Shown: positions 1 to 9,544 of the stretch, in pieces
Numbering within the stretch: position 1 is the first letter of the stretch
How the letters are laid out: the number at the start of each line of letters is the position of its first letter
NCBI RefSeq assembly: GCF_030056665.1
Contig: NZ_JASHIG010000044.1
Length of the DNA stretch: 50,695 bases
Direction: 5' to 3' (one strand)
Source of the DNA: Flectobacillus roseus
GTDB lineage: Bacteria; Bacteroidota; Bacteroidia; Cytophagales; Spirosomataceae
Position numbers and translations under genes: made by a program
The notes under the pieces: generated by a model
The model's input: only the letters and a program-made list of their open reading frames with translations
Database searches by the model: none
Told to the model about the DNA's origin: nothing

Positions 1-25
1 TTTCGCTTTCGAGCCGTTGGTTCAT

Positions 26-83
26 GGGAAGTGGGAAGTTTTGGAGCTTGGTAACTACAAAACTCTTGCTTCCCTTTCTTTTT
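26..83 (+). terminator. Intrinsic terminator of an upstream gene outside the window
   Basis: GGGAAGTGGGAAGTTTTG (26-43) pairs with CAAAACTCTTGCTTCCC (58-74), with a few internal mismatches. It is followed by a T-rich tract (75-83). It probably ends a plus-strand gene lying left of the window. Bases 1-25 and 84-201 hold no gene that I can support. Confidence 0.55.
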
Positions 84-201
84 ACCTAATTTGTCCTATT
101 TTTTAGTAGGGTAGAGTACTCAAATCTATATTTGCTTACGGTTATTTGATGAACATTGGCGACTTAACTCGTATTTTTGTTGAATATCAGAATCGTAAAG
201 T

Positions 202-2004
202 ATGTCATCCAATTCATCCACTACACAAATTGACTTTTTTCAAAAAAGACAACAACATTTTGAAACCCTTCAAGCACAAACACAAGCTCAATATAATCAA
301 TGGGCTGTAGCCCGTGCTATCTACTTTATTGCTTGGGGAGGCCTGTCTTACTGGGCGTTCGAAGCATTATCTCCTTGGATTTTTTTAGGGATTTTGGTTG
401 TTGGTTTCGGCGTCTTTCTTTGGATGATCAACAAGCATTTGGCTATTAAAGCACAAAAGTTACGCTATCAACTATTGACTAACCTTAATGAAGACGAAGC
501 GCTCCGTTTGCAAGGGAAATTTGTGAGGCAGGAAACAGGCGAAGTTTACACTAAGGCACAACATTTTTATGCTTCAGACTTAGATATCTTTGGAAAGAAT
601 TCCATTTTCAAATTGCTCAACCGTACCCGTACCTACACAGGCGCGGTGGTATTGGCTGACTGGCTTCAAAGTCCAGCCGATCATGCAACTATTTTAACAC
701 GTCAAGAGAGTTCCTCTGAGTTGAAAGACATGATTGATTGGCGACAGAATTTGGAAGTAGATGCTTGGCAAATCGAAGATGTACATCAGCCTATTACTCC
801 TATCTTAGAGTGGCTTCAACTAGCTCCGTTTGAGGTTTTAAAGCAAAAATCTTTACGATATTTGCTCTACTTACCCTATCTCAGTATTCCTGTGGTATTG
901 GCCTGTATTTTAGATATTTTGCCATTACAATGGATTTTGGCGGTGTTTATTATTCATGGTTTTATTCTTAGAAAAGTCAGTGGATTGCTAGGGCTATATC
1001 TCGATAAAACCTCTTCGGTGGCTAATGTCCTAAAAGCCTATGCGAATTTGTGTAAAAGTATTGCAGTACCTGCATTTCAGCATGCTCATTTACAGAGACT
1101 ACAAACAGAAGTCAACCAAGCAACGGCTCATATTCAAGAATTGAGTGTTTTACTGGAAAGAATTGGCAATCGTCAAAATCCTATTTTTGCGCTATCCGTT
1201 GGTATGTTGACACTTTGGGATTTACGTTATTTTATCCATTTGGAAAATTGGCGAGCCAAACATCAAAATCATTTGGCGCATTGGATTGCTATTGTGAGCG
1301 AATTTGAAGCGCTAAGTAGTGTGGCGGGACATAGTTTTGCAAATCCATCTCATGTTATACCCCAAATTACTAATAAAGATTTTATCATTCGTGCTACACA
1401 ATTGGGGCACCCTTTAATTAAGGCCGAGAAACGTGTTTGTAATGATATTCAGATAGAAGGGCTAGGACAATGCGTGATTATCACTGGCTCGAATATGTCT
1501 GGAAAAAGTACTTTTCAGCGTACAGTAGCCCTCAATACCATTTTGGCATTGGCTGGAAGTGTGGTATGTGCCCAACAATTTGAGTGTTCAGTGATGCAAG
1601 TATTTACTAGTATGCGTACTCAAGATTCTTTGGAAGAAGATACATCTTCATTCTATGCAGAACTCAAACGCTTAAAACAACTCATCGATTGGGTTAACGA
1701 AAAGCAAAGCTTACCGACTTTCTATTTCCTAGACGAAATCTTAAAAGGTACTAACTCCAAAGACCGTCATGATGGAGCAAAGGCCTTGATGCTCCAGTTG
1801 CATCAAGCTCAAGCCTCAGGCTTTATTTCGACCCATGATGTTGATTTGGGGGATGAGTTTAGTGAAAAAGGATTTGTCAAGAACTTCAGTTTTTCGTCAG
1901 AAGTAAGAGAAGGGAAATTAGTTTTTGATTACACCCTCAAACAAGGAATTTGTAGAAGTTTCAACGCAAGTCAGCTGATGGCTCAGATTGGAATAAAGAT
2001 GTAA
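202..2004 (+). CDS. Membrane-anchored MutS-family ATPase (domain V only)
   Basis: The 600-residue protein has a C-terminal MutS/ABC ATPase domain. Visible are Walker A GSNMSGKST (429-437), the signature-like DTSSFYAEL (480-488), Walker B FYFLDE (507-512) and the H-loop STHD (543-546). The first 400 residues do not look like the mismatch-binding domain of MutS: no Phe-X-Glu mismatch motif is apparent. Instead there are hydrophobic stretches at about 38-77 and 222-258 that look like membrane segments. The family is common in Bacteroidota and is usually annotated simply as MutS, but a role in mismatch repair is not supported here. An ATP-driven clamp or conformational role at the membrane is inference. 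A TATTTTTG box at 172-179 may be its -7 element, although the nearest TTG (146-148) is 23 bp away. It is followed by GGGTAAAAT/ATTTTACCC (2010-2034), a hairpin without a T-run. Confidence 0.85.
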   Translation: MSSNSSTTQIDFFQKRQQHFETLQAQTQAQYNQWAVARAIYFIAWGGLSYWAFEALSPWIFLGILVVGFGVFLWMINKHLAIKAQKLRYQLLTNLNEDEALRLQGKFVRQETGEVYTKAQHFYASDLDIFGKNSIFKLLNRTRTYTGAVVLADWLQSPADHATILTRQESSSELKDMIDWRQNLEVDAWQIEDVHQPITPILEWLQLAPFEVLKQKSLRYLLYLPYLSIPVVLACILDILPLQWILAVFIIHGFILRKVSGLLGLYLDKTSSVANVLKAYANLCKSIAVPAFQHAHLQRLQTEVNQATAHIQELSVLLERIGNRQNPIFALSVGMLTLWDLRYFIHLENWRAKHQNHLAHWIAIVSEFEALSSVAGHSFANPSHVIPQITNKDFIIRATQLGHPLIKAEKRVCNDIQIEGLGQCVIITGSNMSGKSTFQRTVALNTILALAGSVVCAQQFECSVMQVFTSMRTQDSLEEDTSSFYAELKRLKQLIDWVNEKQSLPTFYFLDEILKGTNSKDRHDGAKALMLQLHQAQASGFISTHDVDLGDEFSEKGFVKNFSFSSEVREGKLVFDYTLKQGICRSFNASQLMAQIGIKM

Positions 2005-2030
2005 GGAAAGGGTAAAATTAAATTGATTTT

Positions 2031-2133
2031 ACCCGCAATAGGTATTAAGCTATACGCCGTAAGCTAAAAGTTAAATAGTTTTTTTGATAGAATTTAAGCA
2101 TTTTTTGCCTAATGCCTTACAGCATAAAGGGTA
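2031..2133. repeat. Intergenic repeat family A, copy 1
   Basis: This segment begins ACCCGCAATAGGTATTAAGC, contains GCCGTAAGCTAAA, an AT-rich centre and TTTTTTGCCTAATGCC, and ends near GCATAAAGG. The same words occur in the same order at 10635-10746. The left and right halves are partly complementary, so each copy can fold into an imperfect hairpin. It looks like a REP/BIME-type dispersed intergenic repeat. Confidence 0.7.
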
Positions 2134-2219
2134 TCTTTTTAGGGAAATGAGGAATAAAACTACTTTTATCAATCATAATATTGCGTATTTTTGATTGATA
2201 AATCTTAAAGTTATTCATC

Positions 2220-3323
2220 ATGGCATGGGTTTGGCAATATAAGGATTGGGCAAATTTTGAATATGATAGCTCAAAATTGTATCAATATGAATCTGATTTT
2301 TTACTAAATGCTGGTAAAATTTTAGGGCTGATACAAGTAGTGGAGCGAGAAGGTCTCAATACTTTAAAAGTAGAAATTCTTTCACAAGAAGCGCTTTCGA
2401 CTTCAAGTATAGAGGGGGAAATCTTGGATAGAGATTCTGTTCAAAGTTCCATTAAAAAACATTTAGGGCTTCAAACGGACTTTCGTCGTGTTGAACCAAA
2501 CGTTGCTGGCGTAGCAGAAATGATGGTTGATTTATTTCAAAACTATGACACAGAGCTCACTCATGAAATACTTTTTGAGTGGCATAAAATGCTCATGAAT
2601 GGAAGACGCGATGTTGACAATATTGGAGGCTATCGGTCACATAATGAACCGATGCAAATTATTTCTGGTAACCTTTCCAATCCAAGAGTTTTTTATGAAG
2701 CTCCGCCTTCGGATGTAGTTTTATCAGAAATGGATAAATTTATCCATTGGTATAAAACCCAGCTTAAGACGAATATTCCAACGTTAGCTTTTGCGGGTAT
2801 CACACATCTATACTTTGAAATGATACACCCATTTGAAGATGGAAACGGACGTATAGGGCGAGCCTTAATAGAGAAGTCAATATCTCAACGCTTGGGAAAA
2901 CCTATATTTATGTCGATGGCAAAGGCTATTGAAAATAGGAAAAAAGCCTATTATGAGGCTATTCAAAATTGTAATCATCAACTACAGATTGATAAGTATC
3001 TTAGCTATTTTGCTCAAACTGTTCTAGAATCACAAGAATATACGATTCAATTAATCCACTTTATATTACTGAAAGTAAAACTGTTTAATCAATTTCAAAC
3101 TCAGCTAAACGATCGGCAAATAAAGGTATTATTGAGAGTATTTGAAGTAGGAATAGAGGGCTTTAAAGGAGGTTTGAGCGCTAAAAACTATCAAAGTATT
3201 TCTCAAACATCGGCGGCAACTGTTACTCGTGATTTACAAGAGTTGGTAAATCTCGGCATTCTAATAAAGACTGGAGAATTGAAAAGTACTCGTTATTGGT
3301 TGAATAAGCAATTGGATATTTAG
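2220..3323 (+). CDS. Fic family protein (class II, DUF4172 N-terminus)
   Basis: Fic enzymes transfer AMP or another nucleotide-derived group from a nucleotide cofactor onto hydroxyl side chains of target proteins. The complete catalytic loop HPFEDGNGRIGR is at residues 203-214, with His203 as the catalytic base. The N-terminus MAWVWQYKDW matches the DUF4172 type. An inhibitory-helix motif [S/T]xxxE[G/N] (T61-SSI-E65-G66) lies N-terminal to the Fic core, which is the class II, intrinsically autoinhibited arrangement. The C-terminal 90 residues look like a winged-helix domain (ATVTRDLQELVNLGILIKTG). The length of 367 residues is normal. No antitoxin gene is adjacent, in keeping with self-inhibition. 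A possible -7 box TATTTTTG is at 2186-2193 but has no clear TTG. The target is unknown; autoregulatory self-AMPylation is one known role in this class. Confidence 0.9.
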   Translation: MAWVWQYKDWANFEYDSSKLYQYESDFLLNAGKILGLIQVVEREGLNTLKVEILSQEALSTSSIEGEILDRDSVQSSIKKHLGLQTDFRRVEPNVAGVAEMMVDLFQNYDTELTHEILFEWHKMLMNGRRDVDNIGGYRSHNEPMQIISGNLSNPRVFYEAPPSDVVLSEMDKFIHWYKTQLKTNIPTLAFAGITHLYFEMIHPFEDGNGRIGRALIEKSISQRLGKPIFMSMAKAIENRKKAYYEAIQNCNHQLQIDKYLSYFAQTVLESQEYTIQLIHFILLKVKLFNQFQTQLNDRQIKVLLRVFEVGIEGFKGGLSAKNYQSISQTSAATVTRDLQELVNLGILIKTGELKSTRYWLNKQLDI

Positions 3324-3338
3324 AAAAGTATAACAAAT

Positions 3339-3374
3339 AAAAAGGGTCTCAGAAACACATCTGAGACCCTTTTT
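3339..3374. terminator. Bidirectional intrinsic terminator
   Basis: AAAAAGGGTCTCAG (3339-3352) and CTGAGACCCTTTTT (3361-3374) form a perfect 14-bp stem with an 8-nt loop. A-runs on the left and T-runs on the right make it work in both directions. It separates the convergent fic gene from the end of the efflux operon. Confidence 0.9.
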
Positions 3375-3377
3375 ATT

Positions 3378-6300
3378 TTACTCTACCGCTGGTTTCTTAC
3401 GGAAGTACTTGATACGAACTCGTTCGTTGATGTAGTACATACATGGCACGATTACGAGTGTAAGTACTGTCGAGAAACTCAAACCGAAGATAATGGTCCA
3501 TGCCAAAATACCCCAGAATACCGCACTGTCGCCACCAAAAGCAATATGTGGATTGAATTCGGTAAACATCGTTACAAAGTCAATACTCAAACCTACAGCT
3601 AAAGGTACTAGACCCAAGATAGCGGCAGAGGCTGTCAACAATACTGGCGTCAAACGTACGCTACCAGCTTCGATAATGGCTTCTTTCAATTCATATCCAC
3701 GACCTCGTAGTTCGTCGGTAAACTCTATGAGGAGGATACCGTTTTTCACTACAATACCCGCCAAGGCAATAATACCTACACCCGACATGATTACAGAGAA
3801 TGTCATTCCGAATATCATAAAGCCTAATAATACACCAATCAATGATAACAAGATAGTACCGAAAATGATGATTGGTTTTGAGATAGAGTTAAACTGAATT
3901 GTCAAAATCAAGAAGATTAGCAAAATAGCACCACCAAATGCAGTTCCTAGGAAGCTTGCAGTTTCGGCTTGCTCTTCTTGTTCACCACCCATTTTCACAG
4001 TATAACCACTCGGAATTTCTATATCCTTAATCAAATCATTGATTTGTGCTACGATTTGGTTAGCATTATAACCTGCTACTACATCCGAACCAAGTGTTAC
4101 AACACGTTGCTGATTCTTACGGTTGATTTGACTAAAGGTAGTCGAATAACTAATCGTTGCAATAGAGTTTAATGGAACTTGGCGCAAAACACCTCCCATA
4201 GTCATATCACGATAGGTGATGTTCAAGCTCAAAAGTTTCTCGATTTGATTACGGTCGCTTTGTTTGATACGCAACTGGATTGGATATTCATCTTTATCAT
4301 CACGGAATTTTGAAATCTCTGAACCAAATAATGCTGTACGAATCGCCAAGGCTACTTGTGAAGAAGAAATCCCTTCTCTTTGAGCTTTTTGCTTATCAAC
4401 ATCAACGATGATTTCAGGCTTGTTGGTAATCAAATCACTTTTTAGTTCATCAATACCTTTGATCCCTGACTTTTCAATTCTTTCTTTAACGTCTTTTTCA
4501 AGTTTTTGTAAAACCGTAAAGTCATCCCCTGCAATTTCAATAGCAATAGGCTTACCAGTTGGAGGACCATTACGCTCTCTTTCTACTGAAATCTCACTGC
4601 CAGGAATAGGAGATTTCTTAAGCTCATCACGAATTTCTTGCAAAATACTTTCCGACGAAATTTCTCCACGTTCTGTCTTTTTCACAAATGCTACCGTCAC
4701 TTTTGATTTTTGTGGAGTAGCCGAACGGTCTGGGTTTGTTGGGTCACCTGCGTTTTTACCGACGTTCGAGATTACCGAGTTAACAGCAATCTCGGCTTTG
4801 TTTTTCTTGATAATATTAAATACTCTTTTCTCAATAATTTTCGTGATAGAGTCAGTTTTACGAGCATCTGTACCTACAGGCATCACATTGTAGATATACA
4901 CATAGTCAGGGTCGCCACTTGGGAAGAAAATCACCTTAGGTTGTACAATACCCATCATGATGAATGTAAATACTAGTAGACCAAATGTTGCAATTACTAC
5001 ACCAATCGGACGTTTGCCATGAATCACCCAAGCTACAACCGCACGATAGCGATTTTTGAACGCAGGAAGTGCTGTTTCTTGGAAAGGCACGATGATTTTT
5101 GGCGATAAAATAAAGTGGTTGAAAAGGTATAACGCAAGGATAAACACAAACAAGTTACCAAGTCCGAAGTTGATGAAATAACCTACTACCGCCAACAATC
5201 CCATAACAATTAGAGGCTTTTGCAAAGACTTGATACCTTCTACGTGGTGTGTTTCTTCGTCGTGACGTTTCATGAATGATACCGCAAAAACAGGGTTCAT
5301 TACATAAGCAACCAACAAGGAAGCAAACAACGTGTAAATCAAAGTAATAGGTAAGAATTTCATAAACTCACCTACAATACCTGGCCAAAACAACAACGGT
5401 ACAAACGGAGCAATCGTAGTAAGCGTACCTGACAATACTGGCAAGAATACCTCTGATGCTGCTAGTTTTACGGCTTCAACAATGCTCAACTTGCGGAACT
5501 GATTAAAGATACGGTGAGAGTTTTCGATTACCACAATGGCATCGTCTACCACAATACCCAAACCTAGTAAGAAAGCAAATAATACAATCGTATTGAGCGT
5601 AAAGCCTGAGAAGTACAAAGGAATAAAGGCGATCAATGCTGATAATGGTACCGACAAGCCCACAAAGATGGCATCGCGCACACCCATGAAGAACATCAAT
5701 ACAAATACTACAAATAAAAAGCCCAGAATTACGGTATTTACCAAGTCATCAATATCAGATTTAGTACGTTCTGAGGTATCGGCAGTGATTTGTACTTTTA
5801 CGCCTTGAGGCAAACGAGTTTCTTCGTATTTGTCCAAAATCTTTTCAATCTGCTCAGAAGCCGAAATCAGGTTGGCTCCACTACGCTTAATTACGTTGAG
5901 CGTAATAACCGAACGGTTGTCTAAGCGTGCAAAATCTTGGCGCTCTTCATGACTATCTATAACCTCTGCTACATCACCCAAACGAATCATCGCACCCGAA
6001 GACGAACGCAACATAATGTTGGCGATTTGGTCAACTGATTTGAACTCACCTTTTACGCGAAGCGTACGACGTACTCCATCGACATTGAGGTCACCACCCG
6101 AAATGTTAATGTTTTCCCCCTGAACGGCCATTTGAATATCTGTAAAAGATAATCCTGAAGCCTGAGCTTTGTATAAGTCTAGGTTGATTTGGATTTCACG
6201 GTTCAAAGCCCCAACGATATCAACACGGGTAATTTCTGGTAAACCTTCAATCAAGTCTTGTAACTCTTCAGCGTATTCTTTGAGTTTTCCTAAAGGATAA

Positions 6301-6794
6301 TTACCCGCCAAGTTGATGTTCATAATCGGGAATTCCGAGAAGTTTACATCTTGTGCTGTTGGTCCTGAATCTAGCTTTTGAGGTAAATCTTTTTTGGATT
6401 TATCTACTGCATCACGCACACGCTGTAAGGCATCTTCAACCTTTACATTTGGATTAAATTCAATCAAAATAACCGAAACATCTTGCAAGGCATTTGATTT
6501 GATACGTTTTACCCCTTGAATCGTCTTTAGTTGCTTTTCAATAGGCTTGTTGATTACGTTTTCAATATCCGCAGGCGTTGTACCAAAATAGACCGTTTGC
6601 ACATAAATCTGTGGTACTTTAATGTCTGGGAATTGTTCTTTGGGAAGGCTTCCGTAGATACCTAAACCCGCCAAAAACACCATAAAGGTGAAAAGGTAAA
6701 CGGTGGTTTGATTGGAGGCAAGCCATCCAATCATATTATAGATTCCACCACTACCATGAGGTAATTCTTGTATATCTTTTTCTTGATTTTCCAT
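3378..6794 (-). CDS. RND efflux transporter permease (AcrB/HAE1-like)
   Basis: This inner-membrane proton-driven exporter pumps drugs or other amphiphiles through a periplasmic adaptor and outer-membrane channel. I start it at MENQEKD (6794), 18 codons inside the longest frame, because the first membrane helix (YLFTFMVFLAGLGIYGSLP) follows at the usual distance. That gives 1138 residues, slightly longer than the typical 1030-1050. The TM4 proton-relay pair in GIVVDDAIVVIEN is present (about D417-D418). Further hydrophobic clusters fit 12 helices, and two large periplasmic porter regions are present. Residues around 535-580 form an extra hydrophobic insertion (VMGLLAVVGYFINFGLGNLFVFILALYLF region), which may explain the added length. 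It is the last gene of the tetR-tolC-hlyD-acrB operon. The substrate cannot be read from the sequence. Confidence 0.93.
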   Translation of the reverse strand: MENQEKDIQELPHGSGGIYNMIGWLASNQTTVYLFTFMVFLAGLGIYGSLPKEQFPDIKVPQIYVQTVYFGTTPADIENVINKPIEKQLKTIQGVKRIKSNALQDVSVILIEFNPNVKVEDALQRVRDAVDKSKKDLPQKLDSGPTAQDVNFSEFPIMNINLAGNYPLGKLKEYAEELQDLIEGLPEITRVDIVGALNREIQINLDLYKAQASGLSFTDIQMAVQGENINISGGDLNVDGVRRTLRVKGEFKSVDQIANIMLRSSSGAMIRLGDVAEVIDSHEERQDFARLDNRSVITLNVIKRSGANLISASEQIEKILDKYEETRLPQGVKVQITADTSERTKSDIDDLVNTVILGFLFVVFVLMFFMGVRDAIFVGLSVPLSALIAFIPLYFSGFTLNTIVLFAFLLGLGIVVDDAIVVIENSHRIFNQFRKLSIVEAVKLAASEVFLPVLSGTLTTIAPFVPLLFWPGIVGEFMKFLPITLIYTLFASLLVAYVMNPVFAVSFMKRHDEETHHVEGIKSLQKPLIVMGLLAVVGYFINFGLGNLFVFILALYLFNHFILSPKIIVPFQETALPAFKNRYRAVVAWVIHGKRPIGVVIATFGLLVFTFIMMGIVQPKVIFFPSGDPDYVYIYNVMPVGTDARKTDSITKIIEKRVFNIIKKNKAEIAVNSVISNVGKNAGDPTNPDRSATPQKSKVTVAFVKKTERGEISSESILQEIRDELKKSPIPGSEISVERERNGPPTGKPIAIEIAGDDFTVLQKLEKDVKERIEKSGIKGIDELKSDLITNKPEIIVDVDKQKAQREGISSSQVALAIRTALFGSEISKFRDDKDEYPIQLRIKQSDRNQIEKLLSLNITYRDMTMGGVLRQVPLNSIATISYSTTFSQINRKNQQRVVTLGSDVVAGYNANQIVAQINDLIKDIEIPSGYTVKMGGEQEEQAETASFLGTAFGGAILLIFLILTIQFNSISKPIIIFGTILLSLIGVLLGFMIFGMTFSVIMSGVGIIALAGIVVKNGILLIEFTDELRGRGYELKEAIIEAGSVRLTPVLLTASAAILGLVPLAVGLSIDFVTMFTEFNPHIAFGGDSAVFWGILAWTIIFGLSFSTVLTLVIVPCMYYINERVRIKYFRKKPAVE

Positions 6795-6942
6795 TTTAAT
6801 AGAGATAGTTATACAGCCATTGGCTTTAATGCTATGGTCTGTTGGCAAGTGTTTCTTGCCTATTTATCCTTAGAAATGATACGATTGAAATTGGATTGTG
6901 GAAAAACAATAAGTTATCCACAATCCAAATACGTCATGTGGA

Positions 6943-8058
6943 TTAGTAACTCAAAGGAGTTCCATCTACTAAGTCTTGGTATCCTTGCGTAATCAAAAGT
7001 TCACCAGCCGAAAGTCCTTCAAGGATTTCGATATTACCATTATAACTCAAACCCGTTTTTACTTTACGACCACGTGCTACTTTTTTACCATTTTCGGTAA
7101 CAGCTACATAAACGATATCGCCTAATTCGGTATTCTGAATTAAGTTTTGAAGAATTACAATAGAATTAGCTTTTGACAAGTCATTGATAGTCAGGATAGC
7201 TACTTGGTTTGGCTTTAATTGACCACCCAAGTTTGGTACTTTAGCTTCTACGCCAAAAGTTCTTGAAACTGGATCAACTAGGGCGTCAACCACACCTACT
7301 TTAGTGTTCAATTCTTTATTAATATCAGGGAATTTTACATTTAGGGCATCACCACGTTTTACAGAACCCAAATAAGTATCTGCTACTTTACCCACAACTT
7401 TCAAATTACCTACATTTACTAATTGGAAAATAGGTTGTCCTGGCATACCCATTTCACCTACCTTTTGGCGAACTACCTCAACTGTTCCAGCGATTGGTGC
7501 ATATACTTTGGTCATTGCCAATTGGGCTTCCATTGTTACAATACGTTTTTCAAGTGCTTCTTTATTTGCTTTTGCTTGTAGGTATTGTACCTCTGTACCT
7601 ATTTGTTGATCCCAAAGTGCTTTTTGTTTGTTGAAAAGCGTAACAGCCAAGTCTAGTTGTTGCTTGATTTCAGCCATTGACTGTTTCAAAACGGTATTGT
7701 CGACAGTAGCCACCAATTGACCTTTTTTCACAGCTTGTCCAACAGTTACTAAAACGCTAGTGAGTTGTCCACTCATTTGTGGGGTAACTTGCACGATATT
7801 TTCAGAGCTTACCAAACCTTGAACTTCTACAAAGTGCTTGAAGCTCTGTGCTTGAATTGGGCTTACAGATACTGCTACGATTTTTTGTTCTTCTTTTTTC
7901 TCTGTTTTACCTAATTCTTTTTCTAAGCCTTTGATTTTGGTTTCAATTTCTTGTTTTTGAGCTTTTAGGGCTTCTAGCTCGGCTTTTTTATCAGTTGATT
8001 TATTGCAGGCTGCCAATAAAAATAAGGCAGAGGCTATTGCTAAGTATTGCTTTTTCAT
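6943..8058 (-). CDS. RND efflux periplasmic adaptor (HlyD/AcrA-like lipoprotein)
   Basis: This membrane fusion protein bridges the inner-membrane RND pump and the outer-membrane channel. It has 371 residues with a lipoprotein signal, LLAACNKS (lipobox Cys18). A Lys/Glu-rich coiled-coil segment follows (about 24-58). Then come the first lipoyl half (VTVGQAVKKGQLVATVDN), an alpha-hairpin, the second lipoyl half (VYAPIAGTVEVVRQKVGEMGMPGQPIF) and beta-barrel / membrane-proximal regions. It lies between the tolC-like gene (32 bp upstream) and the acrB-like gene. An unusual point is the charged coiled coil directly after the lipid anchor, ahead of the canonical hairpin domain. Confidence 0.93.
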   Translation of the reverse strand: MKKQYLAIASALFLLAACNKSTDKKAELEALKAQKQEIETKIKGLEKELGKTEKKEEQKIVAVSVSPIQAQSFKHFVEVQGLVSSENIVQVTPQMSGQLTSVLVTVGQAVKKGQLVATVDNTVLKQSMAEIKQQLDLAVTLFNKQKALWDQQIGTEVQYLQAKANKEALEKRIVTMEAQLAMTKVYAPIAGTVEVVRQKVGEMGMPGQPIFQLVNVGNLKVVGKVADTYLGSVKRGDALNVKFPDINKELNTKVGVVDALVDPVSRTFGVEAKVPNLGGQLKPNQVAILTINDLSKANSIVILQNLIQNTELGDIVYVAVTENGKKVARGRKVKTGLSYNGNIEILEGLSAGELLITQGYQDLVDGTPLSY

Positions 8059-8090
8059 TATTTCTTTTTTGCGATTTTTAGTATTAGGGA

Positions 8091-9440
8091 TTATTCTACA
8101 AATAACTTGCCTTTGGCTTTGTCAAGATCAACTTTAGCAATTAGGACGTTATATAAAGTAGCAAAATAATTGTTTTGAGCTTCTTTGTAAGACGACTCAG
8201 CATTGACTAATTCTAAGTTTGTGCCAACACCTTGTTCATATTTGATTTTAGTCACACGAACAACTTCTTTAGCCAAATCCATATTATGCTTTTGTTCCTG
8301 AAGGGTTTCGTAGGCATTTTTCAAGGTAATTTGACCTTGCTTTACTTGTAAGTCGATACTATTTTGTAAGAAGGTAAAGTTTTCTTTAATCTTCTGTACA
8401 GCATTGGCAGATTGAATAATTTTGTATTTTTTTGCGAAACCATCAAAGATTGGCACTTGGATAGAGAAGCCAACTGTAGCGGCGTTAAACCAAGGTTTGG
8501 TAATTAAATCGCCAAATTGTGGACGACCCGTCGAATAGCCATACGTACTTGTAAGGAATACTTTTGGCAAATAACCTGCTTTTTGGTTTTTCAAATCTAG
8601 CTGAGCCAAACGATCTTGTGTTTGCAACATCGAGTATTCTATACGGTCACCATATTGAAAAGGTGTTTCGTTTTCTGGTAAAAACTCATTTAGGTTGACA
8701 CTGCTCAATTTGTCGGTAACTACCACGGGTTCAGTTAGGGGTAAACCCATCTGAAATTTGAGCAAGTTGTAACTCAATTCTTGCAAACGTTCTACATTTT
8801 TGTACTCGATTGATAGATTATTCTTTTGTACCTCTAAACGTTGTACGTCAAGTTTCTCAACGAATCCTTGAAGATTTAATGCTTTGGTTTGATTGAAAAG
8901 AGAATCAAGGCGACCCATATTGAGCTTAAGAATTTCTAAACGCTCTTCATTGACAAGAATGCCATAATAGGCCTTCGTAACATTTTCAGCAATTTGCTGT
9001 TTGGTTTGCGTAAGTGACTTAGCCGACAATTCCTTATAAACATCTGCAGCTTTTAAGCCTAAGGTATACGAACCGTCAAATAATAATTGGCTCAAGCTTG
9101 CAACGGCATTACCACTGTTACGAACTCCAAACTCAGCAGCTACAACATCGCCTTCTTTAGCATTAGGGTCAAATGTTTTGGCTGGAATAAAAACCCTTTG
9201 GATAATAAGGTTGTTTGTGTAACCAATGTTTGCGTTTACTTGTGGCAATCCCATTGCTTTGATTTCATTTACCTTAGCACTGGCATTTAATACATCAAGT
9301 TGTGCGGTTTTTACATTCGAATGGTTTTTTACTGCATAATCTATCGCTTCCTTGAGTGTGTAGCTTTGTTGGGCACGAGCTACCACCGAAGTAAGCAATA
9401 TACTGAAAGTCAGTAAGCTACTTTTAAGTTTAGTTTTCAT
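8091..9440 (-). CDS. TolC-family outer membrane efflux protein
   Basis: The 449-residue protein has an N-terminal signal peptide (LKSSLLTFSILLTSVVARAQQ) and two outer-membrane-efflux repeats rich in long helices: YTLKEAIDYAVKNHSNVKTA at the first repeat, and the KYEQGVGTNLELVNAESSYKEAQNNY region at the second. TolC-like trimers form a beta-barrel plus a periplasmic alpha-tunnel that docks onto the adaptor. It is the second gene of the efflux operon, about 105 bp downstream of tetR, with a weak hairpin between them. Confidence 0.93.
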   Translation of the reverse strand: MKTKLKSSLLTFSILLTSVVARAQQSYTLKEAIDYAVKNHSNVKTAQLDVLNASAKVNEIKAMGLPQVNANIGYTNNLIIQRVFIPAKTFDPNAKEGDVVAAEFGVRNSGNAVASLSQLLFDGSYTLGLKAADVYKELSAKSLTQTKQQIAENVTKAYYGILVNEERLEILKLNMGRLDSLFNQTKALNLQGFVEKLDVQRLEVQKNNLSIEYKNVERLQELSYNLLKFQMGLPLTEPVVVTDKLSSVNLNEFLPENETPFQYGDRIEYSMLQTQDRLAQLDLKNQKAGYLPKVFLTSTYGYSTGRPQFGDLITKPWFNAATVGFSIQVPIFDGFAKKYKIIQSANAVQKIKENFTFLQNSIDLQVKQGQITLKNAYETLQEQKHNMDLAKEVVRVTKIKYEQGVGTNLELVNAESSYKEAQNNYFATLYNVLIAKVDLDKAKGKLFVE

Positions 9441-9502
9441 TTTTGACTAGATAATTAGTAAAATTTTAAAGAACATATATGCTACGAGTATCTGTTAAAG
9501 AA

Positions 9503-9540
9503 AGATTGCCAATGTGCCTGAGGTAAAAGGATAGCAATCT
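9503..9540 (-). promoter_or_regulatory. Hairpin between tetR and tolC, possible partial terminator
   Basis: On the minus strand AGATTGC (9540-9534) pairs with GCAATCT (9509-9503), followed by TTCTTT. The loop is large (24 nt) and the T-tract imperfect. It may therefore attenuate rather than stop transcription, leaving tetR and the pump genes expressed at different levels. Inference. Confidence 0.35.
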
Positions 9541-9544
9541 CTCA

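Noticed and set aside
2010..2034. Terminator after the MutS-like gene
   Set aside because: GGGTAAAAT/ATTTTACCC is a perfect hairpin but lacks a T-run and merges into repeat A, so I do not call it a terminator.
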